A program made the position numbers and the translations under genes. Source: Bacteroidota bacterium (GTDB lineage: Bacteria; Bacteroidota; Ignavibacteria; Palsa-1295). Taken from it: DNA of 64,000 nt. Below, piece by piece: positions 36,965 through 46,205 of this stretch. Below the pieces are notes generated by a model. It was given only the letters and a program-made list of their open reading frames with translations. It made no database searches and was not told where the DNA came from. Where the stretch lies: NCBI GenBank assembly GCA_021324685.1, contig JAJPIQ010000015.1, positions 50,656 through 114,655 of the forward strand. The letters are read 5' to 3'. Within the stretch, counting starts at the first letter, position 1; the number at the start of each line of letters is the position of its first letter.

Positions 36965-37306
36965 ATGGAACAGACCATTTACGCCGTAAACCGCCAGCAA
37001 TTACGTCAGGACATCCCACAATTTCGCGCCGGGGACACGGTGAATGTATCTGTTCGCGTGCTCGAGGGCGATAAAGAGCGCATTCAGCACTTCGAGGGCA
37101 TCGTGATTGCCCGCCGTGGGTCGGGGCTCAACGAGACCGTTACCGTCCGTAAGATTTCGAATGGCGTCGGAGTCGAGCGTATTTTCCCGCTGCACTCGCC
37201 GCGTATCGCAAAGATCGACTTCGTAAAAGAAGGCCAGGTCCGTCGCGCGAAGCTCTATCATCTCCGAGCATTAGGCTCGAAGGACGTGCGCCGCAAGACC
37301 ACATAA
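36965..37306 (+). CDS. rplS: Ribosomal protein L19
   Basis: The 113-residue large-subunit protein has the L19 signature: [59 protein letters not shown] and [11 protein letters not shown]. Length is standard. It is monocistronic here (not next to rimM/trmD/rpsP as in many genomes), with its own promoter and a strong terminator hairpin after it. Confidence 0.97.
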   Translation: MEQTIYAVNRQQLRQDIPQFRAGDTVNVSVRVLEGDKERIQHFEGIVIARRGSGLNETVTVRKISNGVGVERIFPLHSPRIAKIDFVKEGQVRRAKLYHLRALGSKDVRRKTT

Positions 37307-37315
37307 TTTTCCGTA

Positions 37316-37408
37316 ACAATTGACGAATGACAAATGGGGTTTTCCAAACCCCATTTTTCGTTTCTATGAACCATGCGACGGTTTTTGTCATTTGTCATTC
37401 GTAATTGT
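37316..37408. repeat. Nested palindromic element between rplS and recN
   Basis: The outer arm at 37316-37336 (ACAATTGACGAATGACAAAT...) is complementary to 37389-37408 over 20 bases, with one extra G in the left arm. Inside lies a second perfect stem, AAATGGGGTTT at 37332-37342 and AAACCCCATTT at 37346-37356, closed by a three-base loop. Its T-run makes it a good rplS terminator. The outer long arms are not needed for termination and recall a MITE-like or REP-like element. Confidence 0.75.
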
Positions 37409-37415
37409 CACTCAT

Positions 37416-39122
37416 TTGCTGCGCTCGCTCTACATAAAAAATTATGCGCTGATCGAGGAATTTCGGGTCGAATTCGAGCCGGGGTTGAATATCATTACCG
37501 GTGAGACCGGGGCCGGAAAGTCGATCGTGCTCGGTGCGTTCGGACTGCTGATGGGGGACCGCGCTTCGGCCGAAATGGTCCGAACAGGCACCGAAAAAAC
37601 GATCGTCGAAGCGGAGTTCGATGAGTCGAATCCGGCACTGAAGCAGATCCTCGAAGACCACGAGATCGAAGCGGGACCGCGCCTTATCGTCCGGCGTGAA
37701 GTTTCCCTGAAGGGGAGCAGCCGCGCGTTTGTGAACGATTCCCCGGTGCCGGCGCACGTGCTGAACGCGATCGGGGAAATTCTCGTCGATCTTCACGGCC
37801 AGCACGAGCACCAATCGCTGCTTCGAGTTTCGGAGCATATCGAGATGCTCGATGAATATGCGGGGATCGAGCGCGAAGCGGAAGCCTTCCGGCTGCTTCG
37901 CAATCGGATCTATGCTCTTCGAAAAGAGATCGAGGAGATGAATGCTCGAAAATCGCGCGCGGCTCAGGACCACGATTTCTTCGAGTTCCAATTACGGGAA
38001 ATTACGGAGGTCGATCCGGCGGACGGCGAAGACGACCAGATCGAAGCTCGTTTATTCGTGCTTCAAAACGCAGAGGATATTCGAGAGACCGCTTCGGAAA
38101 TCCTTCATAATATTTACGACGATGACGATGCCGTCATCGGTAAACTGGGAGCGGCCGAGCGGCAATTCTCAAAGCTTGCCGAACTGGACCCGTCCGTTCA
38201 GGAACCCTTATCCGAGCTTAAATCGGCCTATGTCATTATTACGGAGCTGTCCCGCTGGGTCCGCGATTATGTCAGCCGCGTTCCGGACGATGCCGAAGAG
38301 TATTCCGCGCTGAACGATCGTCTCCAGAGGATCGATCGGCTTAAAAAGAAATTCGGCGGGACGCTTGCCGCGGTCTTGGAAAAAAAGCGCGAGTTGGAAG
38401 CGAAGCTTTCGTTCGAAGAAGAATCGGAAGAACGAATCGCGGAAAAAGAAAACGAACTTTCCCACCTGGAGCCCAAAGCCGCGACGATGGCGTCATTGCT
38501 TTCCAAAGCTCGAAACGCAGCCGGGAAGAAGCTCGAGCCGCAGATCGTCGGCATCTTAAAGGAGCTGGGTATCGAACATTCCCGATTCGAAGTACAAATC
38601 ACAGAGGCTCCGGAATTTAATTCGAGAGGGAAAGATAACGTGGAATTTTTTATCTCCACGAATGCCGGCGAACGCCCGAAACAACTCGTTCGCGTGGCGT
38701 CTGGTGGGGAGATTTCCCGCATTATGCTCGCGCTGAAAACCGTGCTTTCGAAAGGAGATCGGCTCCCGCTTCTCGTCTTCGATGAAATCGATACGGGTAT
38801 TTCGGGCCGCGTCGCGCAGCGCGTTGGCCGAGCGATGAAGTCCCTCGCCGCAGAGCACCAGACGATTGCGATCACGCATCTTGCTCAGATCGCCGCGTGT
38901 GCCGATACGCATTATCTTGCAGAAAAAATATCCTCCAAAGGAATGACGGCCTCCCGGCTTCGCACCCTTTCCGAGGACGAACATATTGAAGCGGTCGCTC
39001 GACTCATTTCCGGGGATGTGCTGAATAAGAGCGCGATCGCGAATGCCCAGACTCTGATTGCAGAGGCCATGCACGCTTCGCGAGGGGCCGCAAAACCAAA
39101 GAAGATCGCTGCTGCCGCATGA
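37416..39122 (+). CDS. recN: DNA repair protein RecN
   Basis: The 568-residue SMC-like ATPase acts in double-strand break repair. It begins LLRSLYIKNYALIEEFRVEF, followed by Walker A (IITGETGAGKSIVLGAFGLL), IGEILVDLHGQHEHQSLL, two coiled-coil arms, then VEFFISTNAGERPKQLVRVA, SGGEISRIMLALKTVL and Walker B (LLVFDEIDTGISGRVAQRVG). An in-frame ATG at 37320 would put the palindromic element into the coding region. TTG at 37416 starts at the family's usual position and is preferred. It overlaps folC as ATGA. Confidence 0.93.
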   Translation: MLRSLYIKNYALIEEFRVEFEPGLNIITGETGAGKSIVLGAFGLLMGDRASAEMVRTGTEKTIVEAEFDESNPALKQILEDHEIEAGPRLIVRREVSLKGSSRAFVNDSPVPAHVLNAIGEILVDLHGQHEHQSLLRVSEHIEMLDEYAGIEREAEAFRLLRNRIYALRKEIEEMNARKSRAAQDHDFFEFQLREITEVDPADGEDDQIEARLFVLQNAEDIRETASEILHNIYDDDDAVIGKLGAAERQFSKLAELDPSVQEPLSELKSAYVIITELSRWVRDYVSRVPDDAEEYSALNDRLQRIDRLKKKFGGTLAAVLEKKRELEAKLSFEEESEERIAEKENELSHLEPKAATMASLLSKARNAAGKKLEPQIVGILKELGIEHSRFEVQITEAPEFNSRGKDNVEFFISTNAGERPKQLVRVASGGEISRIMLALKTVLSKGDRLPLLVFDEIDTGISGRVAQRVGRAMKSLAAEHQTIAITHLAQIAACADTHYLAEKISSKGMTASRLRTLSEDEHIEAVARLISGDVLNKSAIANAQTLIAEAMHASRGAAKPKKIAAAA

Positions 39123-40387
39123 GTCCGTATCGCAGGAAGCTGGAAGAACTCTATACTCTGGAGTTCTTCGGGATGAAGCTGGGGCTCGAAAATATTACCG
39201 CGCTGCTCGAGTTTCTCGGACGTCCGGACCGTCGGTTCCCATCGGTCCATGTGGCCGGAACGAATGGGAAGGGGAGTGTTTCGGCCATGCTCGCCGCCGT
39301 TCACCAGGTCGCGGGATATAAGACCGGACTCTATACCTCACCGCACCTGGTCGACTTCAGGGAGCGAATTCGCATCGACGGCGAAATGATCTCGGAAGAA
39401 GAGGTCGTTTCGTTCCTGGAGCGCGTATGGGAAAAAGCGAAGGAACTCCGCGCGACCTTCTTCGAAGTCACGACCGCCATGGCGTTCGACCACTTTTCGC
39501 GGCATGCAGTCGATCGGGCCATCATCGAAACGGGCCTGGGTGGCCGGCTCGATTCGACGAACGTACTCGAGCACCCGCTCGCGACGGTGATCACCTCGAT
39601 CGGGTTCGACCACATGGCGCAACTGGGCCCGACCCTCGAAGCGATCGCCGCCGAAAAAGCAGGAATTTTTAAATCGGGCGTTCCCGCCGTGGTGAACGTG
39701 GCGCGGGACCTGGAACCTGTTTTCAAGCGGCGCGCGGCGGAGGTCCATGCGCCGCTCCATTTCGTCCGACAACACGAACGCGCGTTGGCCCGGGACCGAT
39801 ATTGGCAAAGTTCCTTTGCCGGGCGGCATCAGGCCGAAAATGTTCGGACGGTCCGGACGGCCCTCCGGGCGATGGGTTCGACCATTTCGGTGCGCGACGC
39901 GCGGCACGGAATCCGAGAAGCCAGTCTGCTGACCGGTCTTCGCGGCCGACTGGAAGAAATTGTTTCTCCCGAGCTCGAGAAGCGAACGATACGACTGATG
40001 ATCGACGTCGGGCATAACGCCCAGGCCTTCGAACGGACCCGGGATTTTTTTCGGGCGCACCGGATCCGTCCCATTGTCGTGGCCGGCATTATGAAGGACA
40101 AGGAAATTCCCGCCGTGCTTAAGATCGTGAAGTCGTTTGCCCGGTCGTTCGTTGCCGTTCAGGCACACACCGACCGGGCGTTGCCGAGCCGGGAACTTGC
40201 CAACGCGGTAACATCGGCCGGACTGGCCGCGGTCGATGGGGGCGCCGTTCTGGACGGCCTTTCCAAAGCAATCCGGCAGGCGAAAAAAGGGGATACATTG
40301 CTTCTGACGGGTTCGCATTATGTGGTCGGTGAATTTTTGGAGAACTTTCAGAGAACTGGGAAGGTTAACACGCTCGGAGCGCAATAG
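39119..40387 (+). CDS. folC: Folylpolyglutamate synthase / dihydrofolate synthase
   Basis: The 422-residue Mur-ligase-like enzyme adds glutamate to dihydropteroate and folates. It shows VAGTNGKGSVSAMLAAVHQV (P-loop), LYTSPHLVDFRERIRIDGEM, FEVTTAMAFDHFSRHAVDRA, ETGLGGRLDSTNVL, IGFDHMAQLGPTLEAIAAEK, KAGIFKSGVPAV and LMIDVGHNAQAFERT. It starts with ATGA overlapping the recN stop. With folE and folP it gives three folate steps in this window. Confidence 0.94.
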   Translation: MSPYRRKLEELYTLEFFGMKLGLENITALLEFLGRPDRRFPSVHVAGTNGKGSVSAMLAAVHQVAGYKTGLYTSPHLVDFRERIRIDGEMISEEEVVSFLERVWEKAKELRATFFEVTTAMAFDHFSRHAVDRAIIETGLGGRLDSTNVLEHPLATVITSIGFDHMAQLGPTLEAIAAEKAGIFKSGVPAVVNVARDLEPVFKRRAAEVHAPLHFVRQHERALARDRYWQSSFAGRHQAENVRTVRTALRAMGSTISVRDARHGIREASLLTGLRGRLEEIVSPELEKRTIRLMIDVGHNAQAFERTRDFFRAHRIRPIVVAGIMKDKEIPAVLKIVKSFARSFVAVQAHTDRALPSRELANAVTSAGLAAVDGGAVLDGLSKAIRQAKKGDTLLLTGSHYVVGEFLENFQRTGKVNTLGAQ

Positions 40388-40774
40388 CGAAGCGCCTTTA
40401 CGAAATGCCTCGTGCGGTATTTCGAGCGTTCAGGCCCGAACCTCCGGTCCCCGTTTTGTCCAGAAGGGACAATTCTCTGTGTGAAATTCCATGTTTCGAG
40501 CGAATCTACGCTCATCCGTTTTTTCGTCACGGAGACCGGCTCGCCATTTGAATTCATCTGGTTTTTGGGCAGCTCCACGGTTCTCGTTGGTATGAAAGGC
40601 AGTTTGGCGTTCGCCGATGCCCACTCTTCCACGAGGTATTAGAATGTCGGTCGGAGCTTTCTCCGGGGTGTCCTCGCGAAAAGCTTCCATTTTTCAAACG
40701 TTTCCACCTTTAGCACTTACCTCCGAAAATGCGGGGCGATACGAACGTTCGTTCACGCATGAACCCCATACCTT
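40388..40774. other. Gene-free leader region upstream of rho
   Basis: This 387-base gap before rho contains no frame with good coding character. One small stem occurs at 40456-40472 (TTGTCC, loop AGAAG, GGACAA). Long leaders before rho commonly carry autoregulatory termination signals, so this may be an attenuating leader; no specific motif is evident. Confidence 0.45.
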
Positions 40775-42073
40775 ATGGCACCACTTAGCCCATCGGAACT
40801 TAAAACCAAGAAGATCGTCGAATTGAACGATCTCGCCAAAAACTTAGGCATTGAAGGCTATGCCGATATGCGTAAGCAGGAACTGATCTTCCGGATTCTC
40901 GAATCGGACTCCGCCAAACGCCAGTCCGGCGCAGCCGCCGTCAACGGCAAAGTCGAAGAAGATAACGGTACGCCCGCCTCCGGAACGCTCGAACTCCTGC
41001 AGGACGGATACGGCTTTTTGCGTTCCCCCGATTATAATTACCTGCCGTCGCCGGACGATGTGTATGTCTCCCCGTCGCAGGTAAAGAAATTCAATCTTCG
41101 AACGGGAGATACCATCGAGGGCACCGTTCGACCGCCGCGCAAGGACGAGCGTTTCTTCGCCCTGCTCAAAGTCGATCGGCTGAATTACCTGCCGAGCGAG
41201 ATGGCGCGCGACCGAGCGTTGTTCGACAATCTCACGCCGCTCTATCCGAACCGGCAGGTCAGTCTCGAAACCTCGCCGGGCGAATACACCATGCGCATCA
41301 TGGACATTATTTGTCCGATCGGTTTCGGCCAGCGTGGGCTTATCGTCTCGCCGCCCAAAGCGGGAAAGACCGTCATTCTCCAAAAAATCGCAAACTCGAT
41401 CTCGCGGAATCATCCCGATGCGAAGCTGATCGTGCTCCTCATCGACGAGCGCCCCGAGGAAGTGACCGACATGGAACGCTCGGTAAAGGCGGAGGTCGTC
41501 GCTTCGACCTTCGACGAACCGCCGGAGCGCCACGTGCAGGTCGCCGACATGGCGATCGAAAAAGCGAAGCGCCTTACGGAGTCCAAACTCGATGTCATTA
41601 TCCTGCTCGACTCGATCACGCGCCTGGCGCGTGCACATAATACCGTCGTCCCACATTCGGGAAAGATCTTGTCCGGCGGCGTGGACGCCCTCGCGCTGCA
41701 CCGTCCGAAACGATTTTTCGGCGCCGCGCGAAATATCGAAGAAGGCGGCTCGCTCACGATCATTGCCACCGCGCTCATCGAAACCGGTTCCCGCATGGAC
41801 GAAGTCATCTTCGAAGAGTTCAAAGGCACTGGCAATATGGAAATCAAGCTAGACCGTAAACTCGCGGACCGCCGTATTTTCCCTGCCATCGACGTCAATG
41901 CCTCCGGCACGCGCCATGAAGAACTCCTGCTCAGCGCCGAGGACCTGAACCGCTCCTGGATCCTGCGTAAACTCCTCGCCGATATGCAGCCGGTCGATGC
42001 CATGGAATTCCTCGTCGACCGCATGCGCGGCACCAAGACGAACAAGGAGTTCCTCCGCTCGATGTCTAGCTAA
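40775..42073 (+). CDS. rho: Transcription termination factor Rho
   Basis: The 432-residue hexameric RNA helicase starts with SAP-like helices ([20 protein letters not shown]). The cold-shock-like RNA-binding fold follows ([39 protein letters not shown]), then the ATPase with [58 protein letters not shown] and [20 protein letters not shown]. No long insertion is present. It is preceded by a 387-base leader. Confidence 0.97.
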   Translation: MAPLSPSELKTKKIVELNDLAKNLGIEGYADMRKQELIFRILESDSAKRQSGAAAVNGKVEEDNGTPASGTLELLQDGYGFLRSPDYNYLPSPDDVYVSPSQVKKFNLRTGDTIEGTVRPPRKDERFFALLKVDRLNYLPSEMARDRALFDNLTPLYPNRQVSLETSPGEYTMRIMDIICPIGFGQRGLIVSPPKAGKTVILQKIANSISRNHPDAKLIVLLIDERPEEVTDMERSVKAEVVASTFDEPPERHVQVADMAIEKAKRLTESKLDVIILLDSITRLARAHNTVVPHSGKILSGGVDALALHRPKRFFGAARNIEEGGSLTIIATALIETGSRMDEVIFEEFKGTGNMEIKLDRKLADRRIFPAIDVNASGTRHEELLLSAEDLNRSWILRKLLADMQPVDAMEFLVDRMRGTKTNKEFLRSMSS

Positions 42074-42159
42074 TTTAGCCAGGTCCAGTTATTTTCACAA
42101 TCATTTCCTGAATCCGCCATTCAAAAGCGGCAGGCTGAACTCGTTTTCAATCGAAAATA

Positions 42160-42237
42160 AGTTATCAACTCATCCATAAATAGCTTGCTTTAGTTGAAAT
42201 GTTGATAACTTTGGTCAAATCTGAAGATTGTGGATAA
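42160..42237. other. Cluster of DnaA-box-like sequences downstream of rho
   Basis: TGTGGATAA at 42229-42237 is the exact complement of the DnaA box TTATCCACA. TTATCAACT at 42162-42170 and TGTTGATAA at 42200-42208 (complement TTATCAACA) are near matches, and the flanking AGTTATCAAC/GTTGATAACT form a perfect inverted pair 31 bases apart. The stretch is AT-rich. It could bind DnaA, as an origin part or titration site, but no dnaA or dnaN gene is nearby. Confidence 0.4.
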
Positions 42238-42274
42238 AAAAATGCGATTTAATGCAAATTTTCAGGTTTTGCTC

Positions 42275-42303
42275 TTGACTTTTCCTTTAAAATGTTGCAT
42301 ATT
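42275..42303 (+). promoter_or_regulatory. Sigma-70-like promoter upstream of 66-residue gene
   Basis: TTGACT at 42275-42280 and CATATT at 42298-42303 are separated by 17 bases. The -35 matches five of six consensus bases and the -10 is weaker. It precedes the 66-residue gene at 42399 by about 95 bases, giving a long 5' leader. Confidence 0.4.
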
Positions 42304-42398
42304 TGTCCACCGGGTTTCGTGTATGGCTTGTGAATATCTCGTGAACAAGTCACGAGCGATGATTTCCGGGTCGCAGCACGAAGGAAATTGAAGAGAGT

Positions 42399-42599
42399 AT
42401 GATCGCAACACTCGACCGTCTTATGGCCCTGAGCCAAAAACTCCACGATGCAGAGCGGACGCATGAAAGCGACCCGATCTACATTGCGCTCGAACTCAAT
42501 GAAGTACGGCTTCTCGAGCGCACGCTGGACGTCTATCTGAGCGAGCTCGATGCCGAGCACTACCGTGCCGGCTCGAATGGCATCGAAGCGTACGACTAA
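42399..42599 (+). CDS. Small acidic protein of unknown function
   Basis: This 66-residue protein is predicted all-helical (MIATLDRLMALSQKLHDAER, YIALELNEVRLLERTLDVYL) and acidic, with no signal peptide or cysteine. GAAGAGAG just upstream may serve as ribosome-binding site. It is isolated between rho and the DUF1800 locus, with its own putative promoter. No family is recognised. Confidence 0.6.
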   Translation: MIATLDRLMALSQKLHDAERTHESDPIYIALELNEVRLLERTLDVYLSELDAEHYRAGSNGIEAYD

Positions 42600-42804
42600 T
42601 CCCGAAGCGGACCGCTAAAATCGACGCTTATTATAAATAAGCGAAAATCGGATTGTTTGCCAGGTCCGTCGTGACTTTGCCCTCGGCGCCGTGTTCCTTT
42701 TCCGATGGACGTGTGAGGAAGGATAGGTTGTCGGAATCAATTTCCATGAAGGAAGATTAATTATTCTTCTTTGCCCGTCCCATCATTTTTGTCATCGATC
42801 GAAA

Positions 42805-44451
42805 ATGCCAACGAGCCTTACCCGTCGCGATTTTTTCACGTTTTTTGGAAGTTCCCAGCGGACTTCGAATCCAGCGAAACGTAGCGTTTCGCCTTTGTCC
42901 TCGCCGCTCGATCCTTTTGTGCCGGATTCGACGGCGCCCTGGGACGAATACCGCGCCGGACACCTGCTCCGCCGGACCATGATGGCGCCGACGTGGACGG
43001 ACATCGAAGCCCTCGTCGCCCTTGCCGATCCTGGAAAAGCGGTCGATCAATTGCTCACTGCGACGAGCACCCCGGCCGCGCCGACGGCTGCGAACGATGC
43101 GACAGAAAATCCCTATCCGTTAGCGTTGCCGGTACAGTACCAAATCGAAGGGCAGTGGTCGAGCGATGCCGCCGCGCTCCGTAAATGGTGGGAATCGCTT
43201 CAGGTTACCGCTTCGAATTCGATCCAGGAAAAAATGACGGCCTTCTGGAGTGGCCATTTTACGACGCAATTCGATCTTGGAGGCGAGCAATACGTGATCG
43301 CGCCGCTGCTCTACCGGCAGAACCAACTGCTTCGGTCCAATGCGCTTGGAAATTTTAAGGACCTGGTCAAGCAAGTCACGCTCGACGGCGCGATGCTGGT
43401 CTATCTCGGCGGGAACCAGAATACCGCCGGCGCGCCGAACGAGAACTATGCCCGCGAGCTCATGGAACTCTTTACCTGCGGCCTCGGCGGCGGCTATACG
43501 GAAACCGATGTGCAGGCCGGCGCTCGCATTCTCACCGGATGGCGCGTCGCACAATACACGGACGATCCCGCGCCGAACGGAATTTTTGCAACCTGGTTCG
43601 ATGCCGCCGCGCACGACATCGGCAGCAAGAACTATCTCGAAACGGATTTCCCCGCGATCGATGCTTCGACAAATACGGAGTTCCTTGTCCGGCAAAACGA
43701 GATCGACCGGATGATCGATGTCCTCTTTGACAAAACCGGCAGCGCGATCGCGACCTTCATCTGTACGAAGATTTATAAGTTCTTCGTCTATAGCAATCCC
43801 GACACGACGACGAGCGATAGTACCGAGCAAAGCGTGATCGCGGCTATGGCCTCGCTCTTTCAGTCGGGGAACTGGGAGATCAAGCCGGTCGTGAGCGCGC
43901 TGCTCAAAAGCGCACACTTTTTCGATAATAACAATATCGGGGCGCAGATCAAGACGCCAGAGGAATACGTCCTTGGCATGGCGCGGCAGTTCGGGCTTTC
44001 GTCTGTGACGTCGTTCGCGGTCGATACGTATCTGGACGATAATGACGACGGCCAGCAGTTCTTCCAGCCGCCGAACGTCTCGGGCTGGCCCGGATATCAC
44101 GACTGGATCACGACGAATACGTATCCGCTCCGCGAAATGCAGGCGGCCGGAGGCAGCAATGGCGTCGTTACGCTTACGGGCGCGATCAAACTCATGCCGG
44201 ACCCGATCGCATTCATAAAACAATTCCCACAATATACCGACGCCAACGCGCTCTCGACCGCCATCGGGCAGCTTTTGCTTCCACGCCCGCTTTCGAGCGA
44301 CCGCCAAACGGCGTTTGCCGAAAAGCTCGCCGGCACGACACAGACCTACGAATGGGCTTCGATCCTCGCAAACAGTCCGTCGCAGGCGGCACAGAATGTC
44401 CAGGACTTACTGACCTACATTGTCTCGCTTCCCGATTTTCAATTATGCTGA
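42805..44451 (+). CDS. DUF1800 family protein
   Basis: The 548-residue protein has a twin-arginine-like N-terminus (SLTRRDFFTFFGSSQ). The DUF1800 body includes HLLRRTMMAPTWTDIEALVA, WWESLQVTASNSIQEKMTAF, WSGHFTTQFDLGGEQYVIAP, GAPNENYARELMELFTCGLG and QFFQPPNVSGWPGYHDWITT. DUF1800 proteins nearly always sit beside DUF1501 proteins, as here; both are exported and of unknown activity. A 149-bp gap containing a stem-loop separates it from the DUF1501 gene. Confidence 0.92.
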   Translation: MPTSLTRRDFFTFFGSSQRTSNPAKRSVSPLSSPLDPFVPDSTAPWDEYRAGHLLRRTMMAPTWTDIEALVALADPGKAVDQLLTATSTPAAPTAANDATENPYPLALPVQYQIEGQWSSDAAALRKWWESLQVTASNSIQEKMTAFWSGHFTTQFDLGGEQYVIAPLLYRQNQLLRSNALGNFKDLVKQVTLDGAMLVYLGGNQNTAGAPNENYARELMELFTCGLGGGYTETDVQAGARILTGWRVAQYTDDPAPNGIFATWFDAAAHDIGSKNYLETDFPAIDASTNTEFLVRQNEIDRMIDVLFDKTGSAIATFICTKIYKFFVYSNPDTTTSDSTEQSVIAAMASLFQSGNWEIKPVVSALLKSAHFFDNNNIGAQIKTPEEYVLGMARQFGLSSVTSFAVDTYLDDNDDGQQFFQPPNVSGWPGYHDWITTNTYPLREMQAAGGSNGVVTLTGAIKLMPDPIAFIKQFPQYTDANALSTAIGQLLLPRPLSSDRQTAFAEKLAGTTQTYEWASILANSPSQAAQNVQDLLTYIVSLPDFQLC

Positions 44452-44462
44452 TCGGGGAGGCA

Positions 44463-44517
44463 CGATGGGAAGCGTTCCGAGCGAAGCATTTCCGAGCCGG
44501 GCGAAGAATTCCCATCG
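44463..44517. other. Stem-loop between DUF1800 and DUF1501 genes
   Basis: CGATGGGAA at 44463-44471 and TTCCCATCG at 44509-44517 form a perfect 9-bp stem around a 37-base interior. The interior contains TTCCGAGC twice. No T-run follows, so it is not a typical terminator. It may be an mRNA processing or stability element between the two operon genes. Confidence 0.45.
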
Positions 44518-44600
44518 AACGAAAGAATGTAACCGAAACGAAGAATTTTATCGAAGCGAACCACATCCGCGCACTCAGCTAAATCAGCGTAATCCAGGTT

Positions 44601-46205
44601 ATGAAACGACGAACGTTCCTTCAAAGCAGTCTCGCCTCGGCCGCACTCGCGCCGGTGCTGCTCGAGAAAAATGTTTATGCGCGTCCTTCGACGCCGTTGA
44701 AACTTCTGGCGCAGCTTGCGCCGCTCGACGTAAACGATAAGATCCTGATCCTCGTCCAGCTCTTCGGCGGCAATGACGGGCTGAACACGATCGTTCCCGC
44801 GAACGACGATACCTATTACACACTGCGGCCGAATATCGGCATTAAGGCGACGTCGCTCATCAACCGCGGCGGCCCGAACGGGTTTTATATGAACCCGGGC
44901 CTGGGATTTGGAGACAAACAGGGATTTGCCGGAATGTTCGACCTCGGGCAACTGGCGGTCCTTCGCGGCATCGGCTACACGCCCCCGAACCTTTCGCATT
45001 TTCGTTCCACAGATATCTGGCTCTCGGGTATCAACGATAGCAATGCGAACGATGTGCTTTCGACGGGCTGGCTCGGAAGGTTTTTGGAACAGCAATACCC
45101 GAATTTCCCGAGCCAGTTGCCGACCGATCCGCTCGCGATCAACTTCGGCGGGTTCTCGCTTGCACTCACGAGCGAGAAAGGCCGCATGGGGATCGAAGTC
45201 GATAACCCGAATTTGCAGTCGGGTTTTGTGAGCGCGGCCGGCGATACGCTCGACGACCAGTCGGCCGGAACGCGTTATGCCGTTGAATATGCCTTCGTGC
45301 AGGATATCGCCGCCCGCTCGAATGCGTATGCCGAGCGCGTGAAGAACGCGTTTTCGACCGGCGTTTCGGCACTGCAGGGCCACTATGCGACCAACGGATT
45401 TGCGCAGCAAATGAAATCCGTTGCCGCACTCATCGCAGGCGGCTTGAATACGCGAGTTTACGTCGTCAATATGGGCGGCTTCGATACCCACGTCCAGCAG
45501 GCAGCGACCGACGGGACCGGATCCGGGACCCAAACGAACCTGCTCGGACAAATGGCGGATGCCATCGCGCAGTTCCAGTCGGACCTGCTGCTTATGGGTT
45601 CCAGTACGGCCGATCGTGTCCTCGGATTCACCCTGAGCGAATTTGGCCGCCGGCCGCACGATAACAACAGCAACGGCACGGACCACGGCGCGGCTTCCAT
45701 GCAATTCGTGTTCGGGACGCGAGTCAATGGCGGTGTTTTTGGTAACGCGCCGGACCTCGTCAACCTCGACTCCAATGGCGATCTCGCGGTCCAGATCGAT
45801 TTTCGTTCCGTGTATCAAACGCTGCTCACCGATTGGTTCGGCATGACTTCCACCGACGCAAAAACGGTCCTCGAAAATCAGCTCGACCTTCCGAATCCGC
45901 TGGGCGGACTGATCAAGTCGTCGTCCGGTGTCGCTACCGGTTCTCCGGAGTGGCTGTCGCTTTCGCTGTATCCGAACCCCATGGTGTCGAACGCGAAGAT
46001 CACGTTCGACCTGCCGCAAAATAGTTACACGAAACTTGTCCTTACAGCGATGGACGGTAGGCAGGTACAGGAAATATTTGCACGCACGCTCGCTTCGGGA
46101 ACATACACCATCCCTCTCACGACCGATCTTCCGTCCGGCGCGTATTTGCTTTCGATGTGGACCTCGGGCGAACACGCGGCGACCGTGGTCGAAGTGGTGC
46201 GATAA
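44601..46205 (+). CDS. DUF1501 family protein with T9SS sorting tail
   Basis: The 534-residue protein has a Tat-like signal (MKRRTFLQSSLASAALAPVL). The DUF1501 (sulfatase-like fold) body includes LVQLFGGNDGLNTIVPAND, GFDTHVQQAATDGTG, FTLSEFGRRPHDNNSNGTDH and HGAASMQFVFGTRVNGGVFG. A T9SS C-terminal domain follows (LSLYPNPMVSNAKITFDLP, LPSGAYLLSMWTSGEHAATV). DUF1501 with a surface-sorting tail implies exposure outside the cell. Its TAA shares one base with the start of the giant gene (TAATG). Confidence 0.92.
   Translation: MKRRTFLQSSLASAALAPVLLEKNVYARPSTPLKLLAQLAPLDVNDKILILVQLFGGNDGLNTIVPANDDTYYTLRPNIGIKATSLINRGGPNGFYMNPGLGFGDKQGFAGMFDLGQLAVLRGIGYTPPNLSHFRSTDIWLSGINDSNANDVLSTGWLGRFLEQQYPNFPSQLPTDPLAINFGGFSLALTSEKGRMGIEVDNPNLQSGFVSAAGDTLDDQSAGTRYAVEYAFVQDIAARSNAYAERVKNAFSTGVSALQGHYATNGFAQQMKSVAALIAGGLNTRVYVVNMGGFDTHVQQAATDGTGSGTQTNLLGQMADAIAQFQSDLLLMGSSTADRVLGFTLSEFGRRPHDNNSNGTDHGAASMQFVFGTRVNGGVFGNAPDLVNLDSNGDLAVQIDFRSVYQTLLTDWFGMTSTDAKTVLENQLDLPNPLGGLIKSSSGVATGSPEWLSLSLYPNPMVSNAKITFDLPQNSYTKLVLTAMDGRQVQEIFARTLASGTYTIPLTTDLPSGAYLLSMWTSGEHAATVVEVVR

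Noticed and set aside
40412..40642. 76-codon frame in the rho leader
   Set aside because: Composition is not protein-like, no ribosome-binding site is seen, and overlapping frames of similar length exist on both strands.
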